Shown in pieces: positions 8,721-18,753 of a DNA stretch of 64,000 nt. Origin of the DNA: an uncultured Cohaesibacter sp. (GTDB lineage: Bacteria > Pseudomonadota > Alphaproteobacteria > Rhizobiales > Cohaesibacteraceae). The notes below the pieces were generated by a model. It was given only the letters and a program-made list of their open reading frames with translations. It did no database searches and was not told the DNA's origin. The stretch is from assembly GCF_963677725.1 (NCBI RefSeq), contig NZ_OY782507.1, positions 310,001 through 374,000 on the forward strand, written 5' to 3'. How positions within the stretch are numbered: the stretch's first letter is position 1; every line of letters starts with the position of its first letter. Position numbers and translations under genes: made by a program.

Positions 8721-10034
8721 ATGTTTAGAAAAATGCTTGGTGCGCTCGCGGTAGCGAGCACAATGTTTACGCCTGTCTCAGCGATGGCCGAGACAGAGAT
8801 CCAGTTCTGGCACGCTTTTACGGGGCGTCTGGGGGAACTGGTCAAGGCGCAGGTTGAGCAATTCAATGCCAGCCAGAGCGACTACAAAGTCATCGAAAGC
8901 CACAAGGGCAATTATTCCGAGACCTTGAATGCGGGGATCGCAGCGTTCCGTGCTGGTGAGCAGCCGCACATCCTGATGGTGTTCGAAGTGGGCACCGCGA
9001 CGATGATGTCCGCAAAAGGCGCCATCAAACCGGTCTATGAAGTGATGGCCGAAAGCGGCGCGGAATTTGACCCTGATGCCTATATTGGCGCTGTGAAGGG
9101 CTATTACACCTCCACGGACGGGGACATGCTGTCTTTGCCGTTTAACTCCTCAACGCCGGTCCTATGGGTCAACCGTGATGCCTTCAAGGCCGCCGGTGTG
9201 GATCCGGACACGGATCTGTCGACTTGGGAGAAAGTTGACGACGTGCTTGGCAAGCTGAAAGCTGGTGGCGAAGACTGCCCGCTGGTGACCGCTTGGCAAA
9301 GCTGGATTCATCTGGAGAATCTCTCCGCCTATCACAATGTGCCATTTGCTTCCAAGGATAACGGCTTTGCCGGTCTTGATACCGAGCTGATGCTCAATGG
9401 CAAGGCGCAGGTGGCGCATTTGTCGAAAATGGGTGAATGGGCCAAGGACGGCAAGTTCATTTATACCGGCCGCCGCAATGAAGGTGGAGCCAACTTCCGC
9501 GCCGGTGAATGCGCGCTCTTCACCGAAAGCTCCGCTGGCTATGCCGGGATCAAATCCGAGGCCAAGTTTGATTTTGATGTTCGCCCCCTGCCTTACTGGG
9601 AGAGCATCGTAGCCAAGCCGCAAAATACGATCATCGGCGGGGCTTCTCTGTGGGTCATGGAAGGCCATGATGCACCGGAATATAAAGGCGTCGGCGAGTT
9701 CTTGAGCTTCCTGTCCTCAACGGATGTTCAGGCCAAATGGCATCAGGATACCGGCTATCTGCCAATCACCAAGGCGGCAGGCGAAGCAACGCGGGCCTCT
9801 GGTTTCTACGACAAAAATCCGGGCACTGATATCGCCGTGATCCAGATGACGGCCAACGAGCCAACCGCCAATTCCAAAGGCATCCGTCTTGGATCGTTTG
9901 ACCAGATTCGTGGTATCATCGACGAAGAACTGGAAGCCATCTGGTCTGGCGACAAGACAGCTCAGGAAGCCATGGACAGCGCCAAGGAACGCGGCGACGC
10001 TCTGCTGCGGCGTTTTGAACAGGCCAATCGCTAG
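8721..10034 (+). CDS. ugpB: Periplasmic binding protein, UgpB family
   Basis: The 437-residue product begins with a Sec signal peptide (residues 1 to about 23, ending AMA). The mature protein matches UgpB closely in pattern: FWHAFTG near the start, KGNYSETLNAGIAAFRAGEQ, then VFEVGTATMM and KPVYEVM. UgpB captures sn-glycerol-3-phosphate and glycerophosphodiesters. The ATG at 8721 has GGGAGG immediately upstream. An in-frame ATG at 8514 would add 69 residues before the signal peptide and was rejected. The gene heads ugpBAEC. Confidence 0.88.
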   Translation: MFRKMLGALAVASTMFTPVSAMAETEIQFWHAFTGRLGELVKAQVEQFNASQSDYKVIESHKGNYSETLNAGIAAFRAGEQPHILMVFEVGTATMMSAKGAIKPVYEVMAESGAEFDPDAYIGAVKGYYTSTDGDMLSLPFNSSTPVLWVNRDAFKAAGVDPDTDLSTWEKVDDVLGKLKAGGEDCPLVTAWQSWIHLENLSAYHNVPFASKDNGFAGLDTELMLNGKAQVAHLSKMGEWAKDGKFIYTGRRNEGGANFRAGECALFTESSAGYAGIKSEAKFDFDVRPLPYWESIVAKPQNTIIGGASLWVMEGHDAPEYKGVGEFLSFLSSTDVQAKWHQDTGYLPITKAAGEATRASGFYDKNPGTDIAVIQMTANEPTANSKGIRLGSFDQIRGIIDEELEAIWSGDKTAQEAMDSAKERGDALLRRFEQANR

Positions 10035-10049
10035 TCCAGCCTGATGAAG

Positions 10050-10080
10050 CGAAGCGGATCAATTGGTCCGCTTCGTCCTT
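10050..10080 (+). terminator. Hairpin between ugpB and ugpA
   Basis: CGAAGCGGA pairs with TCCGCTTCG across an 8-nt loop, followed by TCCTTTTC. Such partial terminators after the binding-protein gene commonly make it more abundant than the permease transcripts. Here that is inferred. Confidence 0.55.
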
Positions 10081-10106
10081 TTCATATGAAATGATGGGAA
10101 GTTACG

Positions 10107-10988
10107 GTGGAAAAACGCGTTACCTTTCGCGGCTGGCTGTTGCCCCTTATCCTGATCGCCCCACAAGTCCTGATATCAGCGGTTTTCTTCTTTTATCCCG
10201 CCGGGCAAGCGGTGTGGCAGTCGCTCTTCATTCCGGATCCGTTCGGTCTGTCATCGCAATTTGTCGGCTTGGGCAATTTCGAATTCCTGCTGTCGGACAA
10301 ATTCTATCGAGCGTCTTTTGCCACGACGGGCATCTTTTCGGTGCTTGTGACGCTGTGCTCGATGATCCCGGCTTTGCTGTTGGCGGTCATGGCTGATCGA
10401 CTTATCAAGGGATCCGGGGTCTATCGCACATTGTTAATCTGGCCCTACGCCGTGGCCCCTGCGGTTGCGGGCGTATTGTGGCTGTTCATGTTCAACACGC
10501 GCGTTGGCGTGGTCTCATGGTATCTGGGACAGTTGGGCTATGACTGGAACCATGTGCTCAATGGCGGCGAAGCGATGGGGCTGGTGGTGGTCGCGTCCGC
10601 ATGGGGTCGCATCAGCTATAACTTCCTGTTTTTCCTTGCCGCTTTGCAGTCGGTTCCTAAAGCCGTGATTGAGGCCGCCGCGATTGATGGCGCGCGGTTT
10701 TGGCGGCGCTTCTTTACCATTGTTCTGCCGCTCCTGTCTCCCACGACATTCTTTCTGCTGGTCGTCAATGTTGTCTATGCCTTCTTTGAGACATTCGGCG
10801 TCATCCATACGATCACCGCAGGTGGACCGCAGCAATCGACGACGATCCTTGTCTACAAAGTCTTCTCAGATGGCTTCGTTGGGCAGGATTTGGGATCTTC
10901 ATCCGCCCAGTCGGTGATCCTGTTGATCGTGGTTGGCTTGTTGACGGTGGTTCAGTTCAAATATGTAGAAAAGAAGGTGCACTATTAA
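10107..10988 (+). CDS. ugpA: ABC transporter permease, UgpA family
   Basis: A 293-residue inner-membrane permease with six predicted helices. The conserved EAA loop that contacts the ATPase reads [22 protein letters not shown]. The N-terminus ([19 protein letters not shown]) is typical of UgpA. It starts with GTG and is followed by ugpE without a gap, so the two permease halves are translated together. Confidence 0.88.
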   Translation: MEKRVTFRGWLLPLILIAPQVLISAVFFFYPAGQAVWQSLFIPDPFGLSSQFVGLGNFEFLLSDKFYRASFATTGIFSVLVTLCSMIPALLLAVMADRLIKGSGVYRTLLIWPYAVAPAVAGVLWLFMFNTRVGVVSWYLGQLGYDWNHVLNGGEAMGLVVVASAWGRISYNFLFFLAALQSVPKAVIEAAAIDGARFWRRFFTIVLPLLSPTTFFLLVVNVVYAFFETFGVIHTITAGGPQQSTTILVYKVFSDGFVGQDLGSSSAQSVILLIVVGLLTVVQFKYVEKKVHY

Positions 10989-11846
10989 ATGGCAAAACAA
11001 GTGCACGGCATGGTCGAGAAAAGAGGCGCTGGCCTCTGGTTGACCCATATGATGATGATCCTCGGGGTGTTTGTGATCTTCTTTCCGATCTGGCTGGCCT
11101 TTGTTGCCTCCACGGTCACCCAGCCTGAAATTGTCTCCCCACCCATGCCAATCTGGCCCGGTGATCAATTCTGGGTCAATTACAAGGCGGCTCTGTTTTC
11201 GGGTGTCAATGTGCCAGTTGCCACCATGCTGTTTAACAGTCTGGTGATGGCGCTGGGCATTGCGATTGGCAAGATCATTATTTCGCTCCTGTCGGCTTTC
11301 GCGATTGTCTATTTCCGGTTTCCCGGCAGGACTATCTTCTTCTGGTTGATCTTCCTGACGCTGATGCTGCCCGTTGAGGTGCGTATTGTGCCGACCTTTG
11401 AAGTGGTGGCAGGCTTTGGCATGCTCAACAGCTACGGCGGGTTGATTTTCCCTCTGATTGCCTCAGCAACGGCGACTTTCCTGTTCAGGCAGTTTTTCAT
11501 GACCATCCCGGATGAGTTGGCCGAGGCAGCGCGGGTTGATGGTGCAAGTCCGATGCGCTTCTTTGTCGACATCGTTGTGCCCATGAGCCGCACCAATATT
11601 GCAGCCCTCTTCGTGATCCTCTTCATTTATGGCTGGAACCAGTATCTCTGGCCGTTGCTGATCACCACCGATCCGGAAATGAACACCATCGTCATGGGCA
11701 TCAAGCAGATGTTCCCCTCGGGCGATGATGTGGCCGAATGGCCGGTGATTATGGCGACCTCCATTCTGGCGATGATCCCGCCGGTGCTTGTGGTGGTTTC
11801 GATGCAGAAATTGTTCGTCCGCGGACTTGTCGACAGCGAGAAATAA
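10989..11846 (+). CDS. ugpE: ABC transporter permease, UgpE family
   Basis: A 285-residue inner-membrane permease partner of UgpA. It has six hydrophobic segments and the EAA loop ([22 protein letters not shown]). The start codon follows the ugpA stop directly, and ugpC begins 3 nt after its stop. It is predicted to form the heterodimeric channel with UgpA. Confidence 0.88.
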   Translation: MAKQVHGMVEKRGAGLWLTHMMMILGVFVIFFPIWLAFVASTVTQPEIVSPPMPIWPGDQFWVNYKAALFSGVNVPVATMLFNSLVMALGIAIGKIIISLLSAFAIVYFRFPGRTIFFWLIFLTLMLPVEVRIVPTFEVVAGFGMLNSYGGLIFPLIASATATFLFRQFFMTIPDELAEAARVDGASPMRFFVDIVVPMSRTNIAALFVILFIYGWNQYLWPLLITTDPEMNTIVMGIKQMFPSGDDVAEWPVIMATSILAMIPPVLVVVSMQKLFVRGLVDSEK

Positions 11847-11849
11847 CAA

Positions 11850-12905
11850 ATGGCAACTGTAGAACTCAAAAATGTCAAGAAGAGCTTCGGCGCTGCGGAT
11901 GTGATCCACGGGATCGACGTGATGGTCGAGGATGGAGAATTCATCGTGATTGTCGGCCCGTCTGGTTGCGGGAAATCCACTTTGCTGCGCATGGTGGCCG
12001 GGTTGGAAACCGTCACCTCCGGTGATGTGCTGATCGATGGTGTGCGGGCCAATGACAAGGAACCGATGGATCGTGACATCGCCATGGTGTTCCAGAATTA
12101 TGCCCTCTATCCGCATATGTCGGTTCGGCAGAATATGGGCTATGGCCTCAAGATCGCCAAAATGCCAAAGGATCAAATCGACGCCAAGGTTCAGGACGCG
12201 GCCAAGCTGTTGCAGCTTGAGGCTTTGCTGGATCGAAAACCACGGCAACTGTCTGGCGGTCAGCGGCAGCGTGTGGCCATGGGGCGGGCGATTGTGCGCG
12301 AACCTGCTCTGTTCCTGTTCGATGAGCCCCTTTCTAACCTGGATGCCAAATTGCGCGTCCAGATGCGCCTTGAAATCAAGGAGTTGCAGGACAAGCTTGG
12401 CATAACATCGCTTTATGTTACCCATGATCAGGTCGAAGCCATGACCATGGCTGACCGCATGATAGTGATGAATGGCGGCATTGCGGAGCAAATCGGCACG
12501 CCGCTTGACGTCTATGAAACGCCAAAAACCCTGTTTGCCGCCCAGTTTATTGGCAGTCCGGCGATGAATATTTTCGATGCTACCATTGAAGGCGGCGTTG
12601 TTCGGCTCGGGGATGCAGAGATTGGGCAGGTTGCGGCCATGGATGGGCCGGTGAAGCTTGGCATTCGGCCAGAACATATGGTGCGCGATGACAATGGCGC
12701 GTTGAAGACATCGATCCAGATGGCTGAGCCTTTGGGAGCGAATACCCTTTTGCATGGCCATGTTGCGGGCACTGATGAGAAAATCACGATCAGTTTGGCA
12801 GGAGTGCACCTTAACAGCCATGGGCAGCAAGAGTTGGCCTTTTCGGTCGGGACGGAAGATATTCATCTGTTCGAAGCTGTAAGCGGTCAGCGGATCGTTT
12901 CGTAA
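11850..12905 (+). CDS. ugpC: ABC transporter ATPase, UgpC/MalK family
   Basis: A 351-residue ATPase with an intact nucleotide-binding domain: Walker [11 protein letters not shown]-loop [11 protein letters not shown], signature [14 protein letters not shown], Walker [13 protein letters not shown] and switch His in VTHDQ. A C-terminal OB-fold (TOBE/MalK-type) regulatory domain follows (GIRPEH). It energises import through UgpA/UgpE. It is the last gene of the importer and is followed 50 nt later by a phosphate cotransporter. Confidence 0.9.
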   Translation: MATVELKNVKKSFGAADVIHGIDVMVEDGEFIVIVGPSGCGKSTLLRMVAGLETVTSGDVLIDGVRANDKEPMDRDIAMVFQNYALYPHMSVRQNMGYGLKIAKMPKDQIDAKVQDAAKLLQLEALLDRKPRQLSGGQRQRVAMGRAIVREPALFLFDEPLSNLDAKLRVQMRLEIKELQDKLGITSLYVTHDQVEAMTMADRMIVMNGGIAEQIGTPLDVYETPKTLFAAQFIGSPAMNIFDATIEGGVVRLGDAEIGQVAAMDGPVKLGIRPEHMVRDDNGALKTSIQMAEPLGANTLLHGHVAGTDEKITISLAGVHLNSHGQQELAFSVGTEDIHLFEAVSGQRIVS

Positions 12906-12955
12906 GGTGCGTCTCATGCAGCCGAGATGATGAAAAGGAAGGAGATTTAGCGCGC

Positions 12956-14812
12956 TTGATAAAAAGATTGACCCTCCCCGTTGTTCTGGTGCTGCTGCTT
13001 GTTGCCTTCTGGTTCAACTCGGACTTTCAGCAGCTTGCCGCAGGCGTCGCTATCTTCCTGTTCGGCATGCTGATGTTGGAGGACGGTTTCAAGCTCTTTT
13101 CAGGTGGTGTTCTTGAAAAGGTGCTCGCGCGGGTCACAAGTTCGCTTTTCAAGTCGATCAGCTTCGGGATCGTCTCAACGACGGTCATGCAGTCGAGCAC
13201 CCTGGTTTCGATGATCACCATCTCGTTTTTGTCAGCTGGCCTGATTTCGCTGATGGCTGGGGTGGGTATCATTTTCGGGGCCAATATCGGCACGACAACC
13301 GGGGCCTGGCTGGTGGCAGGGCTTGGTCTGAAGGTCAAGATTTCCGCCTATGCCATGCCTTTGTTGGCCGTGGCGATTATTCTCGTCTTCCAGCGCAACA
13401 AATATGTGCGAGGCACTGGCTATGTGCTGGCGGGAATCGGATTTCTGTTTCTCGGCATCCATTATATGAAGGAGAGCTTTGAGGCTTTCAAAGATCAATT
13501 CGATCTTTCGCAATTGGCTTTGACCGGCCTTTTGGGACTGGTGGTCTATACGCTCATCGGGGCTTTTTCTACGGCTGTGATGCAATCCAGTCATGCCACG
13601 ATGGTGCTGATCCTTACGGCTCTGTCGACAGGACAGATTTCCTATGAAAATGGCCTTGCTCTGGCCATCGGGGCCAATGTCGGGACAACGGTGACGGCAA
13701 TCATCGGGTCTTTGTCGGCCAATTTCCAAGGCAAGCGCCTCGCGCTTGCTCATCTGGTGTTCAATGTGACCACTGCGGCCGTGGCGTTGATTTTCATTGA
13801 CACTTTGCGAGATGCCGTCAATTGGACAAGCGATCTGGCGGGGATCAATCCGACCGATTATGCGCTAAAGCTTGCGGTCTTTCACACCATCTTCAATGTG
13901 CTTGGCGTGTTGATCATGCTACCGTTGATGCGGCCTTTGCTCTGGTTGCTGCAAACGGCCATCAAGACACCAAAGCAGGATATTACCAAACCGCGCTTTC
14001 TGGATGAAGCAGTGGACGAGTTTCCTGCAACCATCGAAGTGGCTTTGCACAAGGAAGTGCGCCATCTGATGGACAATGCCATTGAGTTGATTGCCCATGG
14101 TTTGAATATTCATCGCCATCAAATCTATGAAACCGATGATATTGCGCGGACAGTGGCCGAGACCACGCAACCCTTCGACATCAATATTGGCGTGACCTAT
14201 GAAAATCGGGTGAAGGGGCTTTATTCGGCAATTGTTGAATTCACCTCAAGGCTTGGGGAGAAGGACATTCCGCGACCGGTTCTTGATCGGGTCTATGCCT
14301 TGCGTGATGCGACGGCGGGCATGGTGCGAGCGGTCAAGGCAATCAAGCATTTGCGGCGCAATATGACGATCTTCACGTCAAGACCGATGGGTGTTGCCAG
14401 CGATCTTTATAATGGGCTCAGGATCGAGATTGCGCGTATCTTGGTGGAAATCGAGAAGCTTGAACGAACGGACAAAGAAGTGCGCAACAGCCTTTGGCTT
14501 GATCAGCAGCTGGTCCAGATTCAAGTCGACAAACACAGTTGCATGCAATTGATTGAGGCGCATATTCGTGCAGGCGAGCTTGATGTGCAGTCTGCAACAT
14601 CCTTTCTCAATGATTCCGATTACGCCTACAGGGCCATGAAAGAGCTGATTGAGGCGGCTAGGATCTATTATGCTGAAACCGAAGGCGGCATGGTGGAAGT
14701 GGAACGCCTGCTGATGCTGGATGAAGACGATGTAGAAGCCCTCGCCTCGGGCGTTCCAGAGCGCGAAGAGGCTGAAGAGAAGCCAAGTGCTTCAGAAATC
14801 GAGCCTGTGTGA
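12956..14812 (+). CDS. Na+/phosphate cotransporter family protein with PhoU-like C-terminal domain
   Basis: A 618-residue protein. Residues 1 to about 330 are membrane-spanning and carry the two inverted-repeat QSS motifs of the Na/Pi family (VMQSSTLVS and VMQSSHATM), each followed by a GANIGTT or GANVGTT motif. Residues from about 360 to 560 are soluble, helical and PhoU-like. These proteins are proposed to move inorganic phosphate with Na+ and are usually called NptA or YjbB type. The TTG start at 12956 follows AAGGAAGGAG. Co-location with ugp suggests a phosphorus-acquisition block, and the PhoU-like tail suggests regulation of transport direction. Confidence 0.85.
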   Translation: MIKRLTLPVVLVLLLVAFWFNSDFQQLAAGVAIFLFGMLMLEDGFKLFSGGVLEKVLARVTSSLFKSISFGIVSTTVMQSSTLVSMITISFLSAGLISLMAGVGIIFGANIGTTTGAWLVAGLGLKVKISAYAMPLLAVAIILVFQRNKYVRGTGYVLAGIGFLFLGIHYMKESFEAFKDQFDLSQLALTGLLGLVVYTLIGAFSTAVMQSSHATMVLILTALSTGQISYENGLALAIGANVGTTVTAIIGSLSANFQGKRLALAHLVFNVTTAAVALIFIDTLRDAVNWTSDLAGINPTDYALKLAVFHTIFNVLGVLIMLPLMRPLLWLLQTAIKTPKQDITKPRFLDEAVDEFPATIEVALHKEVRHLMDNAIELIAHGLNIHRHQIYETDDIARTVAETTQPFDINIGVTYENRVKGLYSAIVEFTSRLGEKDIPRPVLDRVYALRDATAGMVRAVKAIKHLRRNMTIFTSRPMGVASDLYNGLRIEIARILVEIEKLERTDKEVRNSLWLDQQLVQIQVDKHSCMQLIEAHIRAGELDVQSATSFLNDSDYAYRAMKELIEAARIYYAETEGGMVEVERLLMLDEDDVEALASGVPEREEAEEKPSASEIEPV

Positions 14813-14894
14813 CCAGAGGGCCAATTGCTTGGTTTGTGGCAAGTCTGTAGCATGGGGCGAGACCAAATGTAGATTGGCCAAGGGACAGTGTGAC

Positions 14895-15143
14895 ATGGTA
14901 GCCAAGAAAAGTATTGGCAAGCTGAATGCCTATTTCGAGCGGTTAAAAGCCGACAAGGCTGACGAGATCAAGCCCAGCCATGTTGACAAGATCATAGAGA
15001 AATTGAAGGCCAAGAAGCAATCGCTCGAAAAGGACATCGAGGACAGCCATAAGGACTCCAAAAAGGAGCGCCTGAAAGGCAATATTGCGGTGGTGCAGGA
15101 ACAGATCAAGCGGGCCGAATGGCTGAAAAAAAGGATCGATTGA
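14895..15143 (+). CDS. Small charged coiled-coil protein, unknown function
   Basis: 82 residues, extremely rich in Lys, Glu and Asp (KIIEKLKAKKQSLEKDIED and similar), predicted almost entirely helical with heptad-like spacing. No cysteines, signal peptide or membrane segment. AAGGGA lies 9 nt upstream of the ATG at 14895; a longer in-frame start at 14787 overlaps the previous gene and was rejected. I do not recognise a named family. Confidence 0.65.
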   Translation: MVAKKSIGKLNAYFERLKADKADEIKPSHVDKIIEKLKAKKQSLEKDIEDSHKDSKKERLKGNIAVVQEQIKRAEWLKKRID

Positions 15144-15351
15144 TCGAGGTGACGATCGCTGGCAATGTCAGCTTTCTAGCATGACTTCATTTGCTACTCA
15201 CCGGTCCTGAGCTTTGCCAGACAGCTCTGCAGGGACAAGGCGTTTGTCGGCCCTGCGGTTGCAACCCATCCCCCAAAGACCTACATGGCACGGATAGCGG
15301 AGCATTTTCCGCTTGGTGACAAATGGGGCCCCGTCATGGGGTGTGGTGTGC

Positions 15352-16410
15352 ATGGATTCCTTGACGCAAGCGGTTTTGGGCGCGACAGTTGGCTATGCCA
15401 TTGGCGGACGGCAATTGGGACGCAAGGCTGCATTGTGGGGAATGGGTCTGGGCACCCTGCCCGATCTGGACGTGTTGGTGCGTTATTCGGATCCCATTGA
15501 CAGCTTCGTCATGCACCGCTCGTGGTCACACTCCCTGATTTTGACGGGACTTGTGTCTGTACCAATTGGTCTATTGATCAGCCGCCTGCACAAAGCCTCC
15601 CGCGCTGTGCCCGTGCGGATGATCATGATGGCGTGGTTGATCCTGCTCACCCATATTCTGCTAGACGCGTTGACCAGCTATGGCACGCAGATATTCTGGG
15701 GGCTGACAAACTGGATCCCTTCGCTGCCGCAAGCCCCGGTTGGCGTGGCGTCGGTGTCAATCATTGATCCGCTTTACACGCTGCCTTTGCTGATTGCCAC
15801 CATCTGGATATTGGTGCGTGGTCGCGTGCGACCCGATGGACAGGAAACGCTGTCGGGAAAGGTTACTTTCATCGCGCTTTTCCTTTCTACACTCTATCTA
15901 GGTTGGGGGATGGTTGCGCAATATCAGGTTGAACAAAAAGTCCGCGTGCAAATGGCCGCTGAAGGCAAAGAGATCGATAGCCTTTATGTTACGCCAACCT
16001 TTGGCAATTCGGTTCTCTGGTATGTGATGGTGCGTGAAGGCGACAAGGTGCATTTTGGGTTGCGCTCATTGCTGGAGGCCGATGATGCGCCCATCAGCCT
16101 CACCACACAGGAGCGTCGCACGGATCTGCTTGCCTCTTTGCCCAATCAGCACAAGGCGCAACAGGTGATGACTTTTTCCCATGGCTTCTATCGCTTTTTG
16201 GAGGCGGACAGGCAAATTTATATTGCCGATATGCGGATGGGGTATCCGCCGCATTTTGGCTTTAACTTTGCTTTGGCGGAGCGCGTTGAGGGTGGTGACG
16301 GCCCGGTTGCTCTGACACCAACCAAGCAAGTGCGTGGTCAGCTGGATGGGCGTTTATTCGGCTTTCTCTGGCAGCGGATGTTTGATCCAACTGTCAGCTT
16401 GCCCTACTGA
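15352..16410 (+). CDS. YdjM-type membrane-bound metal-dependent hydrolase
   Basis: 352 residues starting MDSLTQAVLGATVGYAIGG, the usual start of this family, so the ATG at 15352 was preferred over 15313. Family motifs are GTLPDLDVL and HRSWSHS, with putative metal-binding Asp and His, followed by helices in residues 60-180. The C-terminal half is soluble and ends about residue 350. E. coli YdjM is LexA-regulated, but the substrate of the family is unknown. The gene is convergent with the cyclase at 16426. Confidence 0.82.
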   Translation: MDSLTQAVLGATVGYAIGGRQLGRKAALWGMGLGTLPDLDVLVRYSDPIDSFVMHRSWSHSLILTGLVSVPIGLLISRLHKASRAVPVRMIMMAWLILLTHILLDALTSYGTQIFWGLTNWIPSLPQAPVGVASVSIIDPLYTLPLLIATIWILVRGRVRPDGQETLSGKVTFIALFLSTLYLGWGMVAQYQVEQKVRVQMAAEGKEIDSLYVTPTFGNSVLWYVMVREGDKVHFGLRSLLEADDAPISLTTQERRTDLLASLPNQHKAQQVMTFSHGFYRFLEADRQIYIADMRMGYPPHFGFNFALAERVEGGDGPVALTPTKQVRGQLDGRLFGFLWQRMFDPTVSLPY

Positions 16411-16425
16411 CGGCGGTGCTTTGAC

Positions 16426-17814
16426 TTAGCGCTTGGGTTCAATCCAAACCACAAGATCCATCGGCTGCGGCAGCCCGGCAACCAATATGGATTGGCGGTG
16501 CTCCGGATGGGAACTTGGTTTAAACCCATCTTCAAGCGCACGCCTATAGCAGGCTTCTGTAGTTACAAGGCAAGATTTCTGCACCTTGTTTTCGTCCTCA
16601 AGTTTCGCGGTTCGGTTGACGGCGTCGCCGATGACCGTGAATTCGAGGCGATCTTGTACGCCAATCACGCCAACCATGACCCGCCCGAAATCCACTGCAA
16701 CACCAACGCGGAAAGGCTCCGGCCATCCCAGTTCTGTGAAGGCGTGGGATTGCTCTGCCATGGTTAGGACGATGGATTCCGCTGCTGCCAAGGCATGGGC
16801 GCATGGATTGTCGATGACGTTGACCGCACCGAAAGTTGCCAGAATTCCGTCACCCAGAAACTTGTCCACGGCCCCACCAGCTTTCTCGATCAGAGGCACG
16901 ATGATGGACTGATAATCAGCAAGGAACTGAATCGTCAATTCCGGAGACAGGCCAGCGGAAATCCGGGTGAAACCGCGCACATCAACCAACATGAGGGCCG
17001 CGTCGCGCAATTCGCCTTCCCCTGCCTGCATGACTTCGTCGGCATTGGTAATGGACCGGGCGACATCGTCAGAAAAGAAACGCTGCAATTGCTGCGTGGA
17101 AGTCTGTTCCTTGACGGCGGTGAACAGCAGGCTGCGACCGCGCAAAAGCATCAGGGTCAGGATGATCGTAACCGCTATGATGACAATAACCTTGTCCAGT
17201 TCCGCTCCAATCAGGATCGCGTCGCTATTGATATAGTCAACATAATTGCGGGTGATCAGCATCTTGTCCATATCTGAGAAAAGCGCATATCCCAACATCG
17301 CGATCCAGCCGATCACCGCCAAAGCACCGGTGAAAAGCACATAGCGGGCATCAAAGCGCAGAGAGCGCAAGGCGATGAAAAGGAACAGATAAAGGAATGT
17401 GGGTGACTTCAAATAGAAGGACGGATGCTGGCCATATTGGATGTGATAGCTGAATATAATCCCCAAAAGCAGCGAAACGTCGATCAGGATCGACAGGATG
17501 ATCAGCCAGTTTGGGAGCAGGTTTCTGTGGGCGAGGTAGAGCTTGGCAATGGTAAAGAGCAAGTAGCCGACAATGGCCACGGGCACGAAATTTTGGCCCT
17601 GATTTCCCCCTTCGGCGCGCGGTGCGATCAGATAGAGGGTGCCAAACAGGAAAATGACCAGAAGCTGCACCCAGCCAATAAGAATTTCGGCTGCTTCTTC
17701 CTGTGTCTGAATTTCCTTCAACACATGTCGAGGAACATGCTCATCGGGACGTGAATGGCCCATATTGATGATTGTCTGGAAGATCTTGGGCAGAGTCATA
17801 ATTGCGGCAATCAC
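16426..17814 (-). CDS. Membrane class III adenylate/guanylate cyclase
   Basis: 462 residues with about six membrane helices (residues 45-225) and a C-terminal catalytic domain (about 265-440). Metal-binding Asp278 (LVDVRGFTRIS) and Asp322 (FLGDG) are present. The purine-selecting positions read Lys318 and Thr393, which favours ATP over GTP. The Asn of the transition-state pair is present (Asn400), but the Arg position is Lys404 (VNRTAKLE). Lys is seen there in some related proteins as far as I recall, so activity is likely but unproven. It is the last of four co-directional genes with 50-60 nt gaps and probably makes the nucleotide that the CNB protein reads. Confidence 0.88.
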   Translation of the reverse strand: MIAAIMTLPKIFQTIINMGHSRPDEHVPRHVLKEIQTQEEAAEILIGWVQLLVIFLFGTLYLIAPRAEGGNQGQNFVPVAIVGYLLFTIAKLYLAHRNLLPNWLIILSILIDVSLLLGIIFSYHIQYGQHPSFYLKSPTFLYLFLFIALRSLRFDARYVLFTGALAVIGWIAMLGYALFSDMDKMLITRNYVDYINSDAILIGAELDKVIVIIAVTIILTLMLLRGRSLLFTAVKEQTSTQQLQRFFSDDVARSITNADEVMQAGEGELRDAALMLVDVRGFTRISAGLSPELTIQFLADYQSIIVPLIEKAGGAVDKFLGDGILATFGAVNVIDNPCAHALAAAESIVLTMAEQSHAFTELGWPEPFRVGVAVDFGRVMVGVIGVQDRLEFTVIGDAVNRTAKLEDENKVQKSCLVTTEACYRRALEDGFKPSSHPEHRQSILVAGLPQPMDLVVWIEPKR

Positions 17815-17864
17815 CGTGAGAAAATGGGCGCTTTGGTCAAGCTTTATCAGTCTGTTTGGGTCTT

Positions 17865-18701
17865 CTATCCAATGACGGGAAGATCGATCACCATTCCCTG
17901 GCGTCCGACCGTGACATTGCTGGAGAAAGCATTGACATGGGCCTGGATCTGATCGAGCGCCTCATCCGTGCGATAGGGCGCATGATGGAACAGGATGGAT
18001 TGTTTGATCGAGGCTTCCTTGGCCAATTGAAGGCAGATGTCATCCGTTGAATGGCCCCAGCCGACATATTTGGGATAGTCGTCAGCGGTATACATCGCAT
18101 CGAAGACCATCAGATCCGCACCATCAACAAAGGCTTTCATGTCGTCACTCGGCCCGCCGGGCTCATGCTCAAAATCTGTAACGATGGCAATGACACGACC
18201 CTTCCATTCAATCCGATAGCCGCAGGCCCCACCGGGATGGTTGAGGCGCATGGTTCGAATTTCAGCGCCATTATCAAGATGCATGACCGCGCCGAGGGTG
18301 AAGTCGGAAAAAGTGGTGCAGTTTAGAACTGACGTGGTGACCGGGAAAAGCGGTGGCTCCATCAGTTTCGACAAGGCGTCATGGAGAGTTACCCCATTAT
18401 CAAGGATTGGGCCGTGCGCCCTCACCTTCACATTGGGATTGTAGGCCGAGCAAAAGAATGGCATGCCGCAGAGATGATCGAAATGATAATGAGTGACGAA
18501 CAGATCCAGCTGTTCGGTGCCGCGCTTGATGAGATCCAGCCCAAAATTGCGAATGCCTGAGCCGCCGTCGATGACGATGATGTCGTCGCCGCAGGAAATT
18601 TCGATGCATGCTGTGTCGCCGCCATAGCGGCTCGTTTCTGATGTGCAGCAAGGAATGGATCCCCTAACACCCCAAAAACGTACCTTCACCACTTCGCTCA
18701 C
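17865..18701 (-). CDS. Metallo-beta-lactamase-fold hydrolase, possible cyclic phosphodiesterase
   Basis: 278 residues with the N-terminal pattern RFWGVRGSIP (residues 8-17) and the metal motif HYHFDH (His71, His73, Asp75, His76). Later ligands are visible in LNHPGG and VTDFEH, and a terminal His region in LFHHAP. This branch is related to PhnP, which opens a 1,2-cyclic phosphate. A role in hydrolysing the cyclic nucleotide made by the adjacent cyclase is an inference from neighbourhood. No signal peptide is seen, so it should be cytosolic. Confidence 0.85.
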   Translation of the reverse strand: MSEVVKVRFWGVRGSIPCCTSETSRYGGDTACIEISCGDDIIVIDGGSGIRNFGLDLIKRGTEQLDLFVTHYHFDHLCGMPFFCSAYNPNVKVRAHGPILDNGVTLHDALSKLMEPPLFPVTTSVLNCTTFSDFTLGAVMHLDNGAEIRTMRLNHPGGACGYRIEWKGRVIAIVTDFEHEPGGPSDDMKAFVDGADLMVFDAMYTADDYPKYVGWGHSTDDICLQLAKEASIKQSILFHHAPYRTDEALDQIQAHVNAFSSNVTVGRQGMVIDLPVIG

Positions 18702-18753
18702 TCTCGTCTCCTGTTGCGGCCTCTCCTTCGGCGGCTGCGGCAGCCTGCGCCCG

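Noticed and set aside
11463-12917. Open frame of 484 codons opposite ugpE/ugpC
   Set aside because: It covers two well-supported plus-strand genes and its translation is His-rich with no domain signature.
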